This document shows, piece by piece, positions 24,216 through 33,006 of a DNA stretch of 64,000 nucleotides (the first letter of the stretch is position 1; each line of letters begins with the position of its first letter). Origin of the DNA: Methanococcus vannielii SB (GTDB taxonomy: Archaea > AGJL01 > Methanococci > Methanococcales > Methanococcaceae); assembly GCF_000017165.1 (NCBI RefSeq), contig NC_009634.1:1656049-1720048 (forward strand), given 5' to 3'. The position numbers were made by a program, and so were the translations under genes. The notes beneath the pieces were generated by a model. That model had not been told where the DNA came from and did not search any database. It saw nothing but the letters and a program-made list of their open reading frames with translations.

Positions 24216-24791
24216 ATGCATGAAGCAGATGAAATACTGAATTTAGTAAGTGACCCCCACTTGCTTAGTCAGTTCAAGAGAATAACTAAATTTCACGGTT
24301 TTCCAACTGCTGGAGCACTTGTTGGAATTCAGATGTATAACCTTTCAAAAGAAATACTGAATTTTAATGAAAACGATAGAATTTACGTTGTAAGTGAAAC
24401 TTACAACTGCCTACCCGACGCTTTTCAAATTTTAGGTAATGCTTCTATTGGGAATAAAGGCCTTCGAATAGATGATAACGGTAAAATGGCTGCAAAAGTT
24501 AATGCATGGGCCCCTTCTGGAGATACTATTAACGGAGTTCGTATAATTTTAGATCCTGAAAAGACTAAGAAATACCCTATACTCCATGCATGGTACATGA
24601 ATACTGAAAAAATAACCCATAAAGCAGCAGTAACTGAGCTTTTAAAAGCAGGTTTTGAGGTTTACTCTTACGAATTCGTAGAAGTTATAGCCCCTTCAAA
24701 ACCAAAAAAGAAGGTTGAACTTTGTGAAATATGCAAAGAACCATTCCTACAGAAAAATGGCGAAACAAAATGTTTAGCATGTACTAAATAA
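24216..24791 (+). CDS. fmdE: FmdE, formylmethanofuran dehydrogenase subunit E
   Basis: A 191-residue FmdE family protein: an N-terminal domain with the HGFPTAGALVGIQM segment (conserved His, Gly and Cys in YNCLPDAFQ) and a C-terminal zinc ribbon CEIC...CLAC. FmdE co-occurs with the molybdenum formylmethanofuran dehydrogenase, which catalyses the first step of CO2 reduction in methanogenesis; its exact role is not settled. GGGTGA precedes the ATG. It leads the E-A-C-B operon and is followed by fmdA after about 40 bp. Confidence 0.9.
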   Translation: MHEADEILNLVSDPHLLSQFKRITKFHGFPTAGALVGIQMYNLSKEILNFNENDRIYVVSETYNCLPDAFQILGNASIGNKGLRIDDNGKMAAKVNAWAPSGDTINGVRIILDPEKTKKYPILHAWYMNTEKITHKAAVTELLKAGFEVYSYEFVEVIAPSKPKKKVELCEICKEPFLQKNGETKCLACTK

Positions 24792-24832
24792 TTCAAAAAT
24801 TGATTTTGCCAAATTAAACTACTGGTGGTATG

Positions 24833-26584
24833 ATGACCAAAATGGTTGTAAAAGGAGGGACTGTTTACGACCCTCTAAATGGTATTGATGGAGAAGTAAT
24901 GGACATATTCATCAAAGATGGAAAAATTGTTGAATGCATGTCCGAAAGCGAATTAAGAGACGCTAAAGTACTTGATGTAACTGGAAAAGTTGTAATGCCG
25001 GGAGGAGTTGATTCACACACTCACGTGGCAGGATGTAAGGTAAATACTGGGCGAGTAATGTGTCCAGAAAACCAGTACAAATCCCCTATGGGAAAAACTC
25101 ATAATACCCACTCTGGTTCTGGAGACATAGTGCCTTCAACATATGCTCAAGGATATACTTACGCTTCAATGGGTTATACTACCTTATTTGAAGCAGCAGT
25201 TCCCCCAATGGCTGCGAGACACTCTCACGAGGAATTTAAATCATTACCTATCGTAGATAAAGCAGGCTACCTGCTTTTGGGGAGTAACTGGTTTGTAATG
25301 AAATATCTAAAAGAAGGAAATATCGATAAAGCTGCAGCATATATTGCATGGGCTCTTGAAACCACAAAGACATACGGTATAAAACTTGTAAACCCCGCAG
25401 GTGTTGAAAACTGGAAATGGGGTAAGAATGTTCACTCTCTTGATGATAGAGCACTCCATTTTGATGTAAGTGCAAGAGAAATGATTGAAAACCTTGCAAT
25501 TATCAATGAAAGATTTGGACTTCCAATGTCAATTCACCTTCACGCAAATAACTTGGGTCACCCAGGAAATTGGGAAATTACTCTAGACACAATGGATGTT
25601 ACAAAGAAAATTAAACCGGTTGTAAACAAAGCCGGTTATGATACGGGCGTAAAAACAAAATATTCTCATGACAGAGAACAAAGTGTCTACATGACACACA
25701 TTCAATTCCACTCATTTGGTGGGACATCATGGAAAGATTTTGAATCAAAAGCAGATGTAATTGCAAAACACATAAACAAGTCAGACCACATTGTAATGGA
25801 TAGTGGTAGCGTTGCATTTGGAAAAGCGATATGTATGACGGGGGATGGTCCGGGTTTATACGACATTGCAACAATGACTGGCGGTAAATGGGCAAATGAA
25901 GACGTTGAACTTGAATGTGGTTCTGGAGTAACTCCGTTTTTATATGATCATAAAAACAAAGTACACAGTATTCAATGGGCAATGGGGCTAGAACTCATGC
26001 TTTTAACAGACCCCAAAAAAGCAATTATGACAACCGATAACCCTAATGCAGGGCCATTTATGAAATACCCTGTATTAATTAGGTGGTTAATGTCAAGAAA
26101 AGCAAGAGAAGACATGATGAAAGAATGCCATAAAGGGGCATCAGAAAGAACCACACTTGCAAATATCGATAAAGAATTAAGTCTTTATGAACTTGCAACA
26201 GTTACACGGGCAACTCCTGCAAAGGCAGTAGGTATTGGCTATAGAAAAGGACATTTGAGCCCAGGTGCTGATGCAGATATTACGGTATATGACATAAGCC
26301 CAGATTACAATTCAAATGACTATATGGCAATTGAAAAAGCCTTTAAGACTGCAAAATACACCATAAAAGATGGGGAAGTAATAACTAAAGAGGGAAGAAT
26401 TATTGAAACGCCAAAAGGTAGAACATACTACGCCGATGTTAAGGTTAATAATGAACTTCAAAATGAAGTCATTGGAGACATTAAAGAATGGTTTAGAAAG
26501 TACTACTCAATAAGCTTTTCAAACTACCCTGTTCCAGAAAAATACTTAACAAATCCAACTCCCCTTAACATTAATGCGAGATAG
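24833..26584 (+). CDS. fmdA: FmdA, formylmethanofuran dehydrogenase subunit A
   Basis: Amidohydrolase-type subunit that interconverts formate and formylmethanofuran in the FmdABC complex. The metal-binding HxH lies in VDSHTHVAGC (H62, H64). Further His ligands are in SIHLHANNLGHPG and THIQFHSFGG, and NPAGVENWKWGKN surrounds a lysine region that could hold the carboxylated Lys. Length (583 residues) is normal. Of three neighbouring ATGs, 24833 gives the best spacing from GGTGG. It ends 9 bp before the fmdC start. Confidence 0.95.
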   Translation: MTKMVVKGGTVYDPLNGIDGEVMDIFIKDGKIVECMSESELRDAKVLDVTGKVVMPGGVDSHTHVAGCKVNTGRVMCPENQYKSPMGKTHNTHSGSGDIVPSTYAQGYTYASMGYTTLFEAAVPPMAARHSHEEFKSLPIVDKAGYLLLGSNWFVMKYLKEGNIDKAAAYIAWALETTKTYGIKLVNPAGVENWKWGKNVHSLDDRALHFDVSAREMIENLAIINERFGLPMSIHLHANNLGHPGNWEITLDTMDVTKKIKPVVNKAGYDTGVKTKYSHDREQSVYMTHIQFHSFGGTSWKDFESKADVIAKHINKSDHIVMDSGSVAFGKAICMTGDGPGLYDIATMTGGKWANEDVELECGSGVTPFLYDHKNKVHSIQWAMGLELMLLTDPKKAIMTTDNPNAGPFMKYPVLIRWLMSRKAREDMMKECHKGASERTTLANIDKELSLYELATVTRATPAKAVGIGYRKGHLSPGADADITVYDISPDYNSNDYMAIEKAFKTAKYTIKDGEVITKEGRIIETPKGRTYYADVKVNNELQNEVIGDIKEWFRKYYSISFSNYPVPEKYLTNPTPLNINAR

Positions 26585-26593
26585 GTGAGATGT

Positions 26594-27868
26594 ATGGGAG
26601 AAATTATACTTAAACTAAAATATGATGGCACAATGCCTTTAGAATGTGAAGTAATCACGCCAGATACTTTTGAAGGAAAATCAAAAGATGAAATTAGTGC
26701 TTTAAAAGTATTCAGGGGCCCAGAAGAGCTTCTTCTTTCGGACGTTTTCGAAATTTCGGGAGATTTCACATGTTCAAAGGAAAATATGGTAATCAAAATT
26801 TTAGGGAATGCTGGAAATGTAAAACTAATTGGTTACCAAATGACTGCAGGTAAAATCATAGTTGAAGGCGATGCTGGTTTTCACATTGGCTGTGAAATGA
26901 AAGGCGGAGAAATTATTGTAAATGGAAATGCTAAGCACTGGGCAGGGAGAGAAATGGAAGGGGGACTCCTTCACATCTTTGGAAATGCTGGTGACCACGT
27001 TGGCAGTTCATACCGCGGTAGATGGGAAGGAATGCTCAATGGTACCATCATAGTTGAAGGCGATGCTGGATACCATGTTGGAGATGGCTTAGTAAATGGT
27101 AAAATAATAGTAAAAGGTAACGTTGGAGGATTCTGCGGCGTTAAACAGAACGGCGGATTAATATACGTCGGCGGAAATGCATTTAGAACCCTCGGGGTAG
27201 AAATGAAAGGCGGAACAATTGTTGTCTGCGGAAAAGTCATGAATTTTGCACCTGGCTTTGAATCAGCAGGAATTGTACGTGATTTTGAAACCGATCTTAC
27301 AGGTTATGCAATTCCCAATAAACTAATAGTTTTTAAAGGCGACTATGCATTCTATCCAAAACCTAAAGGAAAACTTTATTTATCCCTATCAGAAAACTCT
27401 GAATTATTAAATGATAGAATGCCTGCTGAAGAAAGACCTATTGAGTTTGTTGGAAACGCATTAACGGTTGTACTCAATACTGGAAGTACAATTGAGGAAG
27501 GTAAGGTCATTAAAGGTGGAAAAAAATACTATCCTGAGTATGTAAAAGAAGCAGCATACTGTGAAATACACCCTGATGACTATAATTTGCTTGGAAGACC
27601 TGAAAAGGTTAAAGTTATCAGCCAAGACCAAAGGTATAGTGTAGTAGTATACGTAAAACCTTCAGATGATGTTTTAAGGAGAAATGCGTTTATTCCAAGA
27701 GGAGTATGGGCAAATTCAATAATTGATGCTTTATCAGGAAGTACTGGATCTCCAGTATATAAGGGAGGAATCGTGTATATCGAACCTTCAGATGATGAAG
27801 TATACCATGCAGAATATATTATTGACAACATCTACAAAGGTGAATCAAATGGCAAGTCAAACATTTAA
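26594..27868 (+). CDS. fmdC: FmdC fused to FmdD, formylmethanofuran dehydrogenase
   Basis: The first 270 residues carry the glycine-rich right-handed helix repeats of FwdC and glutamate synthase alpha (repeated GNA/GDAG...GG units). The last 130 residues (TVVLNTGSTIEEG ... KVISQDQ ... GSPVYKG) form a molybdopterin-dinucleotide-binding domain, normally the separate subunit D. Such a C-D fusion is known for the molybdenum isoenzyme of methanogens. The ATG at 26594 follows GGTGA by five bases. It overlaps the fmdB start by 20 bp, so translation is probably coupled. Confidence 0.95.
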   Translation: MGEIILKLKYDGTMPLECEVITPDTFEGKSKDEISALKVFRGPEELLLSDVFEISGDFTCSKENMVIKILGNAGNVKLIGYQMTAGKIIVEGDAGFHIGCEMKGGEIIVNGNAKHWAGREMEGGLLHIFGNAGDHVGSSYRGRWEGMLNGTIIVEGDAGYHVGDGLVNGKIIVKGNVGGFCGVKQNGGLIYVGGNAFRTLGVEMKGGTIVVCGKVMNFAPGFESAGIVRDFETDLTGYAIPNKLIVFKGDYAFYPKPKGKLYLSLSENSELLNDRMPAEERPIEFVGNALTVVLNTGSTIEEGKVIKGGKKYYPEYVKEAAYCEIHPDDYNLLGRPEKVKVISQDQRYSVVVYVKPSDDVLRRNAFIPRGVWANSIIDALSGSTGSPVYKGGIVYIEPSDDEVYHAEYIIDNIYKGESNGKSNI

Positions 27869-29177
27869 GGATATAATATGTCCTGTATGTGGCGGTGCAT
27901 GTGATGACATTGAAGTAGTTTGGGATGAGGAAACTCGTGACTTAACTGTTAGAAATGCATGCAAAATGGGCGCTGCAAAGTTTGGGGAAGTTATAAGCCA
28001 CCACAGAATAATGTCACCACAGATAAGGAAAAATGGAGTACTTGTTGATGTTTCGTGGGACGAAGCAATAGAGAAAGCTGCAGAAATTTTGGCAAATTCA
28101 AAAAGACCTCTTCTTTACATGGGTGCAGAAACATCGTGTGAAGCAATGGAAGTAGGTCTTCACATGGGCGAATATATCGGTGGAATAGTTGATTCTTGCT
28201 CAACAGTGTGTCACGGACCTTCCTTAATGGGGGTTCAAGAAGCTGGAAAACCTGGCGCAACTGCTGGGGAAACAATGAACAGAGCTGACGTTGTCATATA
28301 TTGGGGAACCAATCCAATGGACTCAATGCCAAGACATTTGTCAAAGTATGCACTATTTCCAAAAGGATACTTTGTAGAAAAAGGGAGGCTTGGAAGAACT
28401 GTTATAACCGTAGACCCAAGAAGAACTGCAACTGCAAAAGCATCCGATATACACGTTCAATTAAAGCCAAACTCTGATTATGAGATGTTTTCAGCACTTT
28501 TAATGGCAGTAAGAGGTAAAATGCCTCACCCGAGTGTTGAAAAAGTAACTGGTGTTCCCGTAGAAACGATATTACAGGCTGCTGAAATAATTAAAAACTC
28601 GAAATTCACATCAATTTACGGCGGTCTCGGGTTACCTGCATCAGATGGTAGACATAGAAATATTGAATGTGTATTGACGCTTGTAAAAGAGCTTCAAAGA
28701 CACACAAAAGTTACAATTGGTTTAATTAGGGGCCACTGTAACGTTGCAGGATTTAACGTGCTTGCATCGTATCTTTACGGATTCCCATTCGGACTTGACT
28801 TTGCAAGGGGCTATCCAAGATATAATCCTGGAGAATATACTGCAAACGATGTTTTACGAGAAAAAGAAGTTGATGCAGCACTTATCATGGCGTCAGACGT
28901 TGGTGCACACTACCCACAGGAATCAGTAAGCCACTTAAAAGACATTCCTGTAATAACTTTAGATATTGCACCATGTCCCTCGACCTCAGTTGCAGACGTG
29001 GTCTTACCGGGTGTTTTGGATGCACTTGAGTGTGATGGTACGTTTTATAGGTTTGATGAAATACCAATCTACTTCAAACCGTTTACAAAATCTCCATTTA
29101 CATTCACACAAAGTAACGAGGACACTCTAAAACAGTTGTTTAAGAGAGTAAAAGAACTTCGTGAACAAAAAAAGTAA
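27849..29177 (+). CDS. fmdB: FmdB, molybdopterin-containing catalytic subunit
   Basis: Catalytic subunit that reduces CO2 to formate at a molybdopterin centre. N-terminal Cys residues (CPVCGGAC at 11-18 and Cys38) bind a 4Fe-4S cluster, and DSCSTVCHGPS at 115-125 supplies the metal-ligand Cys121. This position is Cys here; in some methanogen paralogues it is selenocysteine. The ATG at 27849 lies inside the end of fmdC; an upstream frame extension is only overlap with that gene. Length 442 residues, normal for the family. Its stop is followed by a T-rich stretch. Confidence 0.95.
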   Translation: MASQTFKDIICPVCGGACDDIEVVWDEETRDLTVRNACKMGAAKFGEVISHHRIMSPQIRKNGVLVDVSWDEAIEKAAEILANSKRPLLYMGAETSCEAMEVGLHMGEYIGGIVDSCSTVCHGPSLMGVQEAGKPGATAGETMNRADVVIYWGTNPMDSMPRHLSKYALFPKGYFVEKGRLGRTVITVDPRRTATAKASDIHVQLKPNSDYEMFSALLMAVRGKMPHPSVEKVTGVPVETILQAAEIIKNSKFTSIYGGLGLPASDGRHRNIECVLTLVKELQRHTKVTIGLIRGHCNVAGFNVLASYLYGFPFGLDFARGYPRYNPGEYTANDVLREKEVDAALIMASDVGAHYPQESVSHLKDIPVITLDIAPCPSTSVADVVLPGVLDALECDGTFYRFDEIPIYFKPFTKSPFTFTQSNEDTLKQLFKRVKELREQKK

Positions 29178-29258
29178 AAATATTTTAGTATTTATTTTTT
29201 TAATATTTTTTAAAATCGTTAAAATAGATCATTTAATGAAAATTAAATTTAAATTAAG

Positions 29259-29351
29259 TATTAATTAATCATTAAGGAATATTTATTCAAAAGGATGCTT
29301 GCCTTGTTTGTAATGTATTAATTAATCATTAAGCATTAATTAATCATAAAG
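29259..29351. repeat. Three copies of an 18-bp ATTAATTAATC-type repeat
   Basis: TATTAATTAATCATTAAG occurs at 29259-29276 and 29316-29333, and a variant ATTAATTAATCATAAAG begins at 29335. They fill the gap between the convergent fmdB and moeA genes; the third overlaps the moeA stop. They may be slippage products or part of the transcription end region. Confidence 0.55.
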
Positions 29352-30473
29352 CCAAACTTCGACATCTCCTTCCGCAATTTCAATACCTTCTTTTAGCTCA
29401 ACAATTCCATTAGAGTATGCAATCGAAGTTATATGACTTGAATCTTTAAATACTGGATTTACAAACCCATTTTGATAAATTACCGGTACATAAAATCTTT
29501 TATCCACTTCTTTTTTAAATTCACCAAGTATTTTAGCACTAACGATTTTTTTACAGTTTTTAGAGTGTGAATATCGGCATATTAATGGGTATATAAATAA
29601 ATAAGAACAAATTATACATGAAGTTACTTTTCCCGGAGTACAAATTATCGGAATTCCATCGATTTCTCCTGCAAGAACTGGTTTTCCAGGCCTCATTTTT
29701 ACGCCATGAAATAGGACTGTTCCAAGTTCATTAACCACATCTGGAGTATAGTCTCTTTTTCCAACAGAAACACCTCCTGAAGTAACTATAATATCGTAAT
29801 TTAAACCTTCAAGTATTTTATTTCGTAATTCGGCCCTATCATCTTTGGATACCCCTAAAAATACGGGAATTCCCCCTGCTTTTCTTACAATTCCTGCAAT
29901 CGTTTTTGAATTCACATCAGAAATTTTTTCAAGTTCATCACCAGTTGAAATTATTGCAACTTTTGGAATTTTATAAACTTTTAATTCAGAAATTCCCAAG
30001 GATGCTAAAAGTCCAACATTTCTTTCGTTAATTGTACTACCTTTTTCTAAAACAAGCTGTCCTGAAACAATATCTGAGCCTTTTTCAACAATATATGTAC
30101 TTTCAGGTATGTCAAAAACGGTTATAATATTCCCCTCAAGTTTAGTATTTTCAATTGGAATTATGCAGTATGCATTTTTAGGAACTTTTCCACCAGTTGC
30201 AACAAAAACACACTGATTTTTTTCAATATTTACGTTTCTAAGATCCCCTGCATGAACTTCATCAATAACTGTATAATGCTCAAGAAATGGGGCGGTAACC
30301 GCATAGCCGTCCATGTTAGACTTTCTAAATTCGGGAATGTTAGACTTAGATACGATATCTTTAGCTAAGATTCTACCGTAGGCGTCAAAAAGGCTTATTT
30401 TTTCCGTTTTTTCAAAATTAAATTTTTTCAAAATATGTTCTGCTTCAGGAACTGATATCATGTTTTCACTCAA
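29340..30473 (-). CDS. moeA: MoeA-family molybdenum insertion protein
   Basis: A 377-residue MoeA homologue, which inserts molybdate or tungstate into adenylated molybdopterin. Typical segments: EFRKSNMDGYAV (domain start), GGKVPKNAYCIIPIE, SGGVSVGKRDYTPDV (nucleotide-binding MoeA/MogA motif) and HGVKMRPGKPVLAGE. It converges on the fmd operon and diverges from modA, fitting a cofactor supply role for Fmd. The window has a second MoeA (59990) fused to a binding-protein domain, so the two may serve different metals (inference). Confidence 0.9.
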   Translation of the reverse strand: MSENMISVPEAEHILKKFNFEKTEKISLFDAYGRILAKDIVSKSNIPEFRKSNMDGYAVTAPFLEHYTVIDEVHAGDLRNVNIEKNQCVFVATGGKVPKNAYCIIPIENTKLEGNIITVFDIPESTYIVEKGSDIVSGQLVLEKGSTINERNVGLLASLGISELKVYKIPKVAIISTGDELEKISDVNSKTIAGIVRKAGGIPVFLGVSKDDRAELRNKILEGLNYDIIVTSGGVSVGKRDYTPDVVNELGTVLFHGVKMRPGKPVLAGEIDGIPIICTPGKVTSCIICSYLFIYPLICRYSHSKNCKKIVSAKILGEFKKEVDKRFYVPVIYQNGFVNPVFKDSSHITSIAYSNGIVELKEGIEIAEGDVEVWLYD

Positions 30474-30647
30474 GGTTTTGACATGTAAGAGATAAGTTAT
30501 AGATGATGAATAGATAACGTATATTAATTACTCAAATAATAAGTACTTAATCAATATGCATTACATTATATAAATACTTTACATTAAATTTTGTTCATTA
30601 ATTCAAAATGTTGTATTAATAAAGCAAAATTATATATATTAGTAAAT

Positions 30648-30663
30648 AATAGTAATTACTATT
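30648..30663. promoter_or_regulatory. 16-bp perfect palindrome between moeA and modA
   Basis: AATAGTAATTACTATT is fully self-complementary. It lies 50 bp before the modA start, near the likely promoter, and could serve both divergent genes. The half-site resembles that of the palindrome upstream of fmdE. Confidence 0.55.
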
Positions 30664-30712
30664 TTGTTAAAAAAGTAACTATATACTATTAATATATCTA
30701 AGTGGTGAAACA

Positions 30713-31483
30713 ATGAAAGGGCATATCATTTTTGCAGGTGTTCTTGCATTAATGCTACTATTTGCAGGATGTATTTTAGAACCTGCTGAAGAAACGAAAA
30801 TAACAGTTTCTGCTGCTTCAAGTTTAACTGAAGCTTTTACAGATATAAAAACTGAATTTGAAAAAGATAATCAAAATATTAAAGTTACATTGAATTTTGG
30901 AGCATCGGGTTCATTAAGGCAGCAAGTTGAGGCTGGGGCTCCAGTTGATGTGTTTGCATCGGCTTCAGAAAGCCACGTAAATATACTTGAAAAGGCAAAT
31001 TTAACTTTGAAGGATTCAAAAGCTATTTTTGCAAAAAACAGCCTTGTACTAATTGTTCCAAAAGGTAATCCTTTGAAAATTTCATCTGTAACTGATTTAA
31101 AAAATGCTAATGTGACAAAAATTGCAATTGGAAACCCTGAAACTGCACCTGTTGGAAAATACACGAAAGAATCTTTATTAAAAATGGAACTTTGGGATAA
31201 TTTAGAGCCAAAAGTAGTTTATGGTGAAAATGTAAGGCAGGTTTTAACATACTTGGAAACTGGTGACGTTGATGCAGGATTTGTTTACATGACAGATGCA
31301 AAAATTGCAAAAGAAAATACTATTGACGTAATAACTACTGTTCCTACAGTAACTGAAATTATTTACCCAGTATGCATTATAGATTCGTCTAATAATAAAA
31401 AAGAAGCACAAATTTTTGTAAATTATTTAAAAAGTGAAACTGGAAAACGAATATTGTTAAATTATGGTTTTACTGTAAATTAG
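30713..31483 (+). CDS. modA: ModA, molybdate/tungstate ABC transporter binding lipoprotein
   Basis: A 256-residue solute-binding protein. A lipobox-like LLFAGC gives Cys20 as anchor. The ModA fold is shown by ITVSAASSLTEAFTDIKTEFE, NFGASGSLRQQVEAGAPVDVFASAS, TKIAIGNPETAPVGKYT and YLETGDVDAGFVYMTDA. The oxyanion-binding Ser and Tyr positions are present. GGTGA precedes the ATG. modB follows after 9 bp, but no modC follows modB. Confidence 0.92.
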   Translation: MKGHIIFAGVLALMLLFAGCILEPAEETKITVSAASSLTEAFTDIKTEFEKDNQNIKVTLNFGASGSLRQQVEAGAPVDVFASASESHVNILEKANLTLKDSKAIFAKNSLVLIVPKGNPLKISSVTDLKNANVTKIAIGNPETAPVGKYTKESLLKMELWDNLEPKVVYGENVRQVLTYLETGDVDAGFVYMTDAKIAKENTIDVITTVPTVTEIIYPVCIIDSSNNKKEAQIFVNYLKSETGKRILLNYGFTVN

Positions 31484-31492
31484 GGATAAACT

Positions 31493-32158
31493 ATGGATTC
31501 AATCATTTTCCCATTATTTCTTACATTAAAAATTTCTTTTATTTCTACACTTTTTGTAGTACTTTCGGGGGTCATTATTTCGTATTTTCTTGTAAGAAAA
31601 CAGTTTTTTGGGCGAAATTTTTTAGAAGTTTTGGTAACTATGCCAATGGTTTTACCGCCAACAGTTTTAGGGTACCTTCTTGCACTACAGCTTGGCAGAA
31701 ATGGGCTTATTGGTGGATTATATTATAATATTACGGGAAAAGGATTACTATTCACATGGCAAGCTGCAGTAATTGCTGCATTTATTGTATCTCTTCCATT
31801 AATGATTAGAACAACAACTGCAGCAATTTTAGCAGTAGATAGGGAATTAGAATATGTATCATATACTCTAGGAAAAACGGAACTTGAAACAGCACTTAAA
31901 ATAACGTTACCATTATCAAAAAAAGGAATAATTGCAGGGTCGATCCTTAGTTTTGCACGTTCTGTCGGGGAATTTGGTGCAACATTAATGGTTGCAGGAA
32001 ATATTCCTGGAAAAACGAATACAATGTCTTTATCAATTTATCAGGCATTTCAGACGGGAAATTATGAAATGGCGAATTTTTTAGTTATAATATTAATATT
32101 AATGTCATTTTTTACAATATTCTTCACAGAATTATTTATAAACAAGTTAAAATTATAA
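31493..32158 (+). CDS. modB: ModB, molybdate ABC transporter permease
   Basis: A 221-residue permease with about five transmembrane helices and the EAA-type cytoplasmic loop (YTLGKTELETALKITLPLSKKGIIAGSILSFARSVGEFGATLMVAG), typical of ModB/CysT. Length is normal. It forms an operon with modA. The ATPase subunit ModC is not found in the window; the next gene is a TetR regulator after 150 bp. Confidence 0.92.
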   Translation: MDSIIFPLFLTLKISFISTLFVVLSGVIISYFLVRKQFFGRNFLEVLVTMPMVLPPTVLGYLLALQLGRNGLIGGLYYNITGKGLLFTWQAAVIAAFIVSLPLMIRTTTAAILAVDRELEYVSYTLGKTELETALKITLPLSKKGIIAGSILSFARSVGEFGATLMVAGNIPGKTNTMSLSIYQAFQTGNYEMANFLVIILILMSFFTIFFTELFINKLKL

Positions 32159-32285
32159 CATTTTTAAAATTCTTTTAAAATCATTATTTTATTCTACAGG
32201 TACAATGTTATTTTACCTTATTTAACTTTTTAACTTTTTTATACATTTTTCAGTTAATTTTATATATCAAAACTGCAATGTATCA

Positions 32286-32309
32286 TACATACCTTCTGGT
32301 AGGTAGGTA
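32286..32309. promoter_or_regulatory. TetR autoregulatory operator candidate
   Basis: TACATACCT (32286-32294) and AGGTAGGTA (32301-32309) are complementary at 8 of 9 positions around a 6-base spacer. The site ends two bases before the tetR start codon, so binding would block its own expression. Its size suits a TetR dimer. Confidence 0.6.
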
Positions 32310-32311
32310 AA

Positions 32312-32926
32312 ATGACAACAAAAGAAAACATAATTTTACAAGCATCATCACTATTTCTTAAAAAAGGATACAAACAAACGTCTTTAAATGAAATCGCAGA
32401 AAATGTGAATATAACGAAAGGTGGAATCTACCACTATTTTAAAGATAAACACGAGCTTTTTTTAGAAATGGTGCATTACTTTAAGTTAACATTTGAAAAC
32501 TTGTTTTTAGAAATGGAAAATGAGTCTTCTCTTGAAAATTTGCTTAAAAATTACTTTAAGCACGTTGAAATACTAGAATTAAAGTTAGTTGAAGATTTAA
32601 AACTTTCAAACGAAGATATTAAAAGATATTCTCAGCTACAGTCCAGATTTTTTTTGGACGCTCAGGTTTATGGCCCTAAAGATATAGATTTTCAATTGTA
32701 TAATGTAAAGGGACGTAGAATGTATGATATTTTAAAGAAAAAAGTAGAAGAAGCAAAAATTGGTGGTGAAATTTTAAAAGATTTGGATGTTGAAGAAACA
32801 TGTATTGAAGCAATGGCAATTTTTGACGGATACATTGTTTTAAAACGATTATCTTTAATTGAAAATGCTTATTATTACGGGAACCGGAGTATTGGCCGAT
32901 TTTGGAATAGGATTAAAACGGAATGA
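32312..32926 (+). CDS. TetR/AcrR family transcriptional regulator
   Basis: A 204-residue regulator with the canonical TetR N-terminus: KENIILQASSLFLKKGYKQTSLNEIAENVNITKGGIYHYFKDKHELF (helix-turn-helix at about 25-47). The C-terminal ligand domain is variable. It precedes an RND exporter and a COG1361-type surface protein in the same direction and probably controls them and itself. Confidence 0.9.
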   Translation: MTTKENIILQASSLFLKKGYKQTSLNEIAENVNITKGGIYHYFKDKHELFLEMVHYFKLTFENLFLEMENESSLENLLKNYFKHVEILELKLVEDLKLSNEDIKRYSQLQSRFFLDAQVYGPKDIDFQLYNVKGRRMYDILKKKVEEAKIGGEILKDLDVEETCIEAMAIFDGYIVLKRLSLIENAYYYGNRSIGRFWNRIKTE

Positions 32927-33006
32927 GTTTTATTGCAACAGTAAAGGCAAAAATTTATTCTTACTGATTATGAGCCTACTTGAAGGCATAACTAATGGTG
33001 ATTTAA

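Noticed and set aside
25248..26154. Several minus-strand frames inside fmdA
   Set aside because: Shadows of the conserved FmdA sequence, with Gln/His/Leu-rich products typical of reversed coding DNA.
27723..27848. Upstream extension of fmdB by 42 codons
   Set aside because: This part overlaps the conserved FmdD-like domain in another frame; the ATG at 27849 has the ribosome-binding site.
27849..29177. Selenocysteine form of the FmdB subunit
   Set aside because: The metal-ligand position is an ordinary Cys codon (STVCHGPS) and no in-frame TGA occurs.
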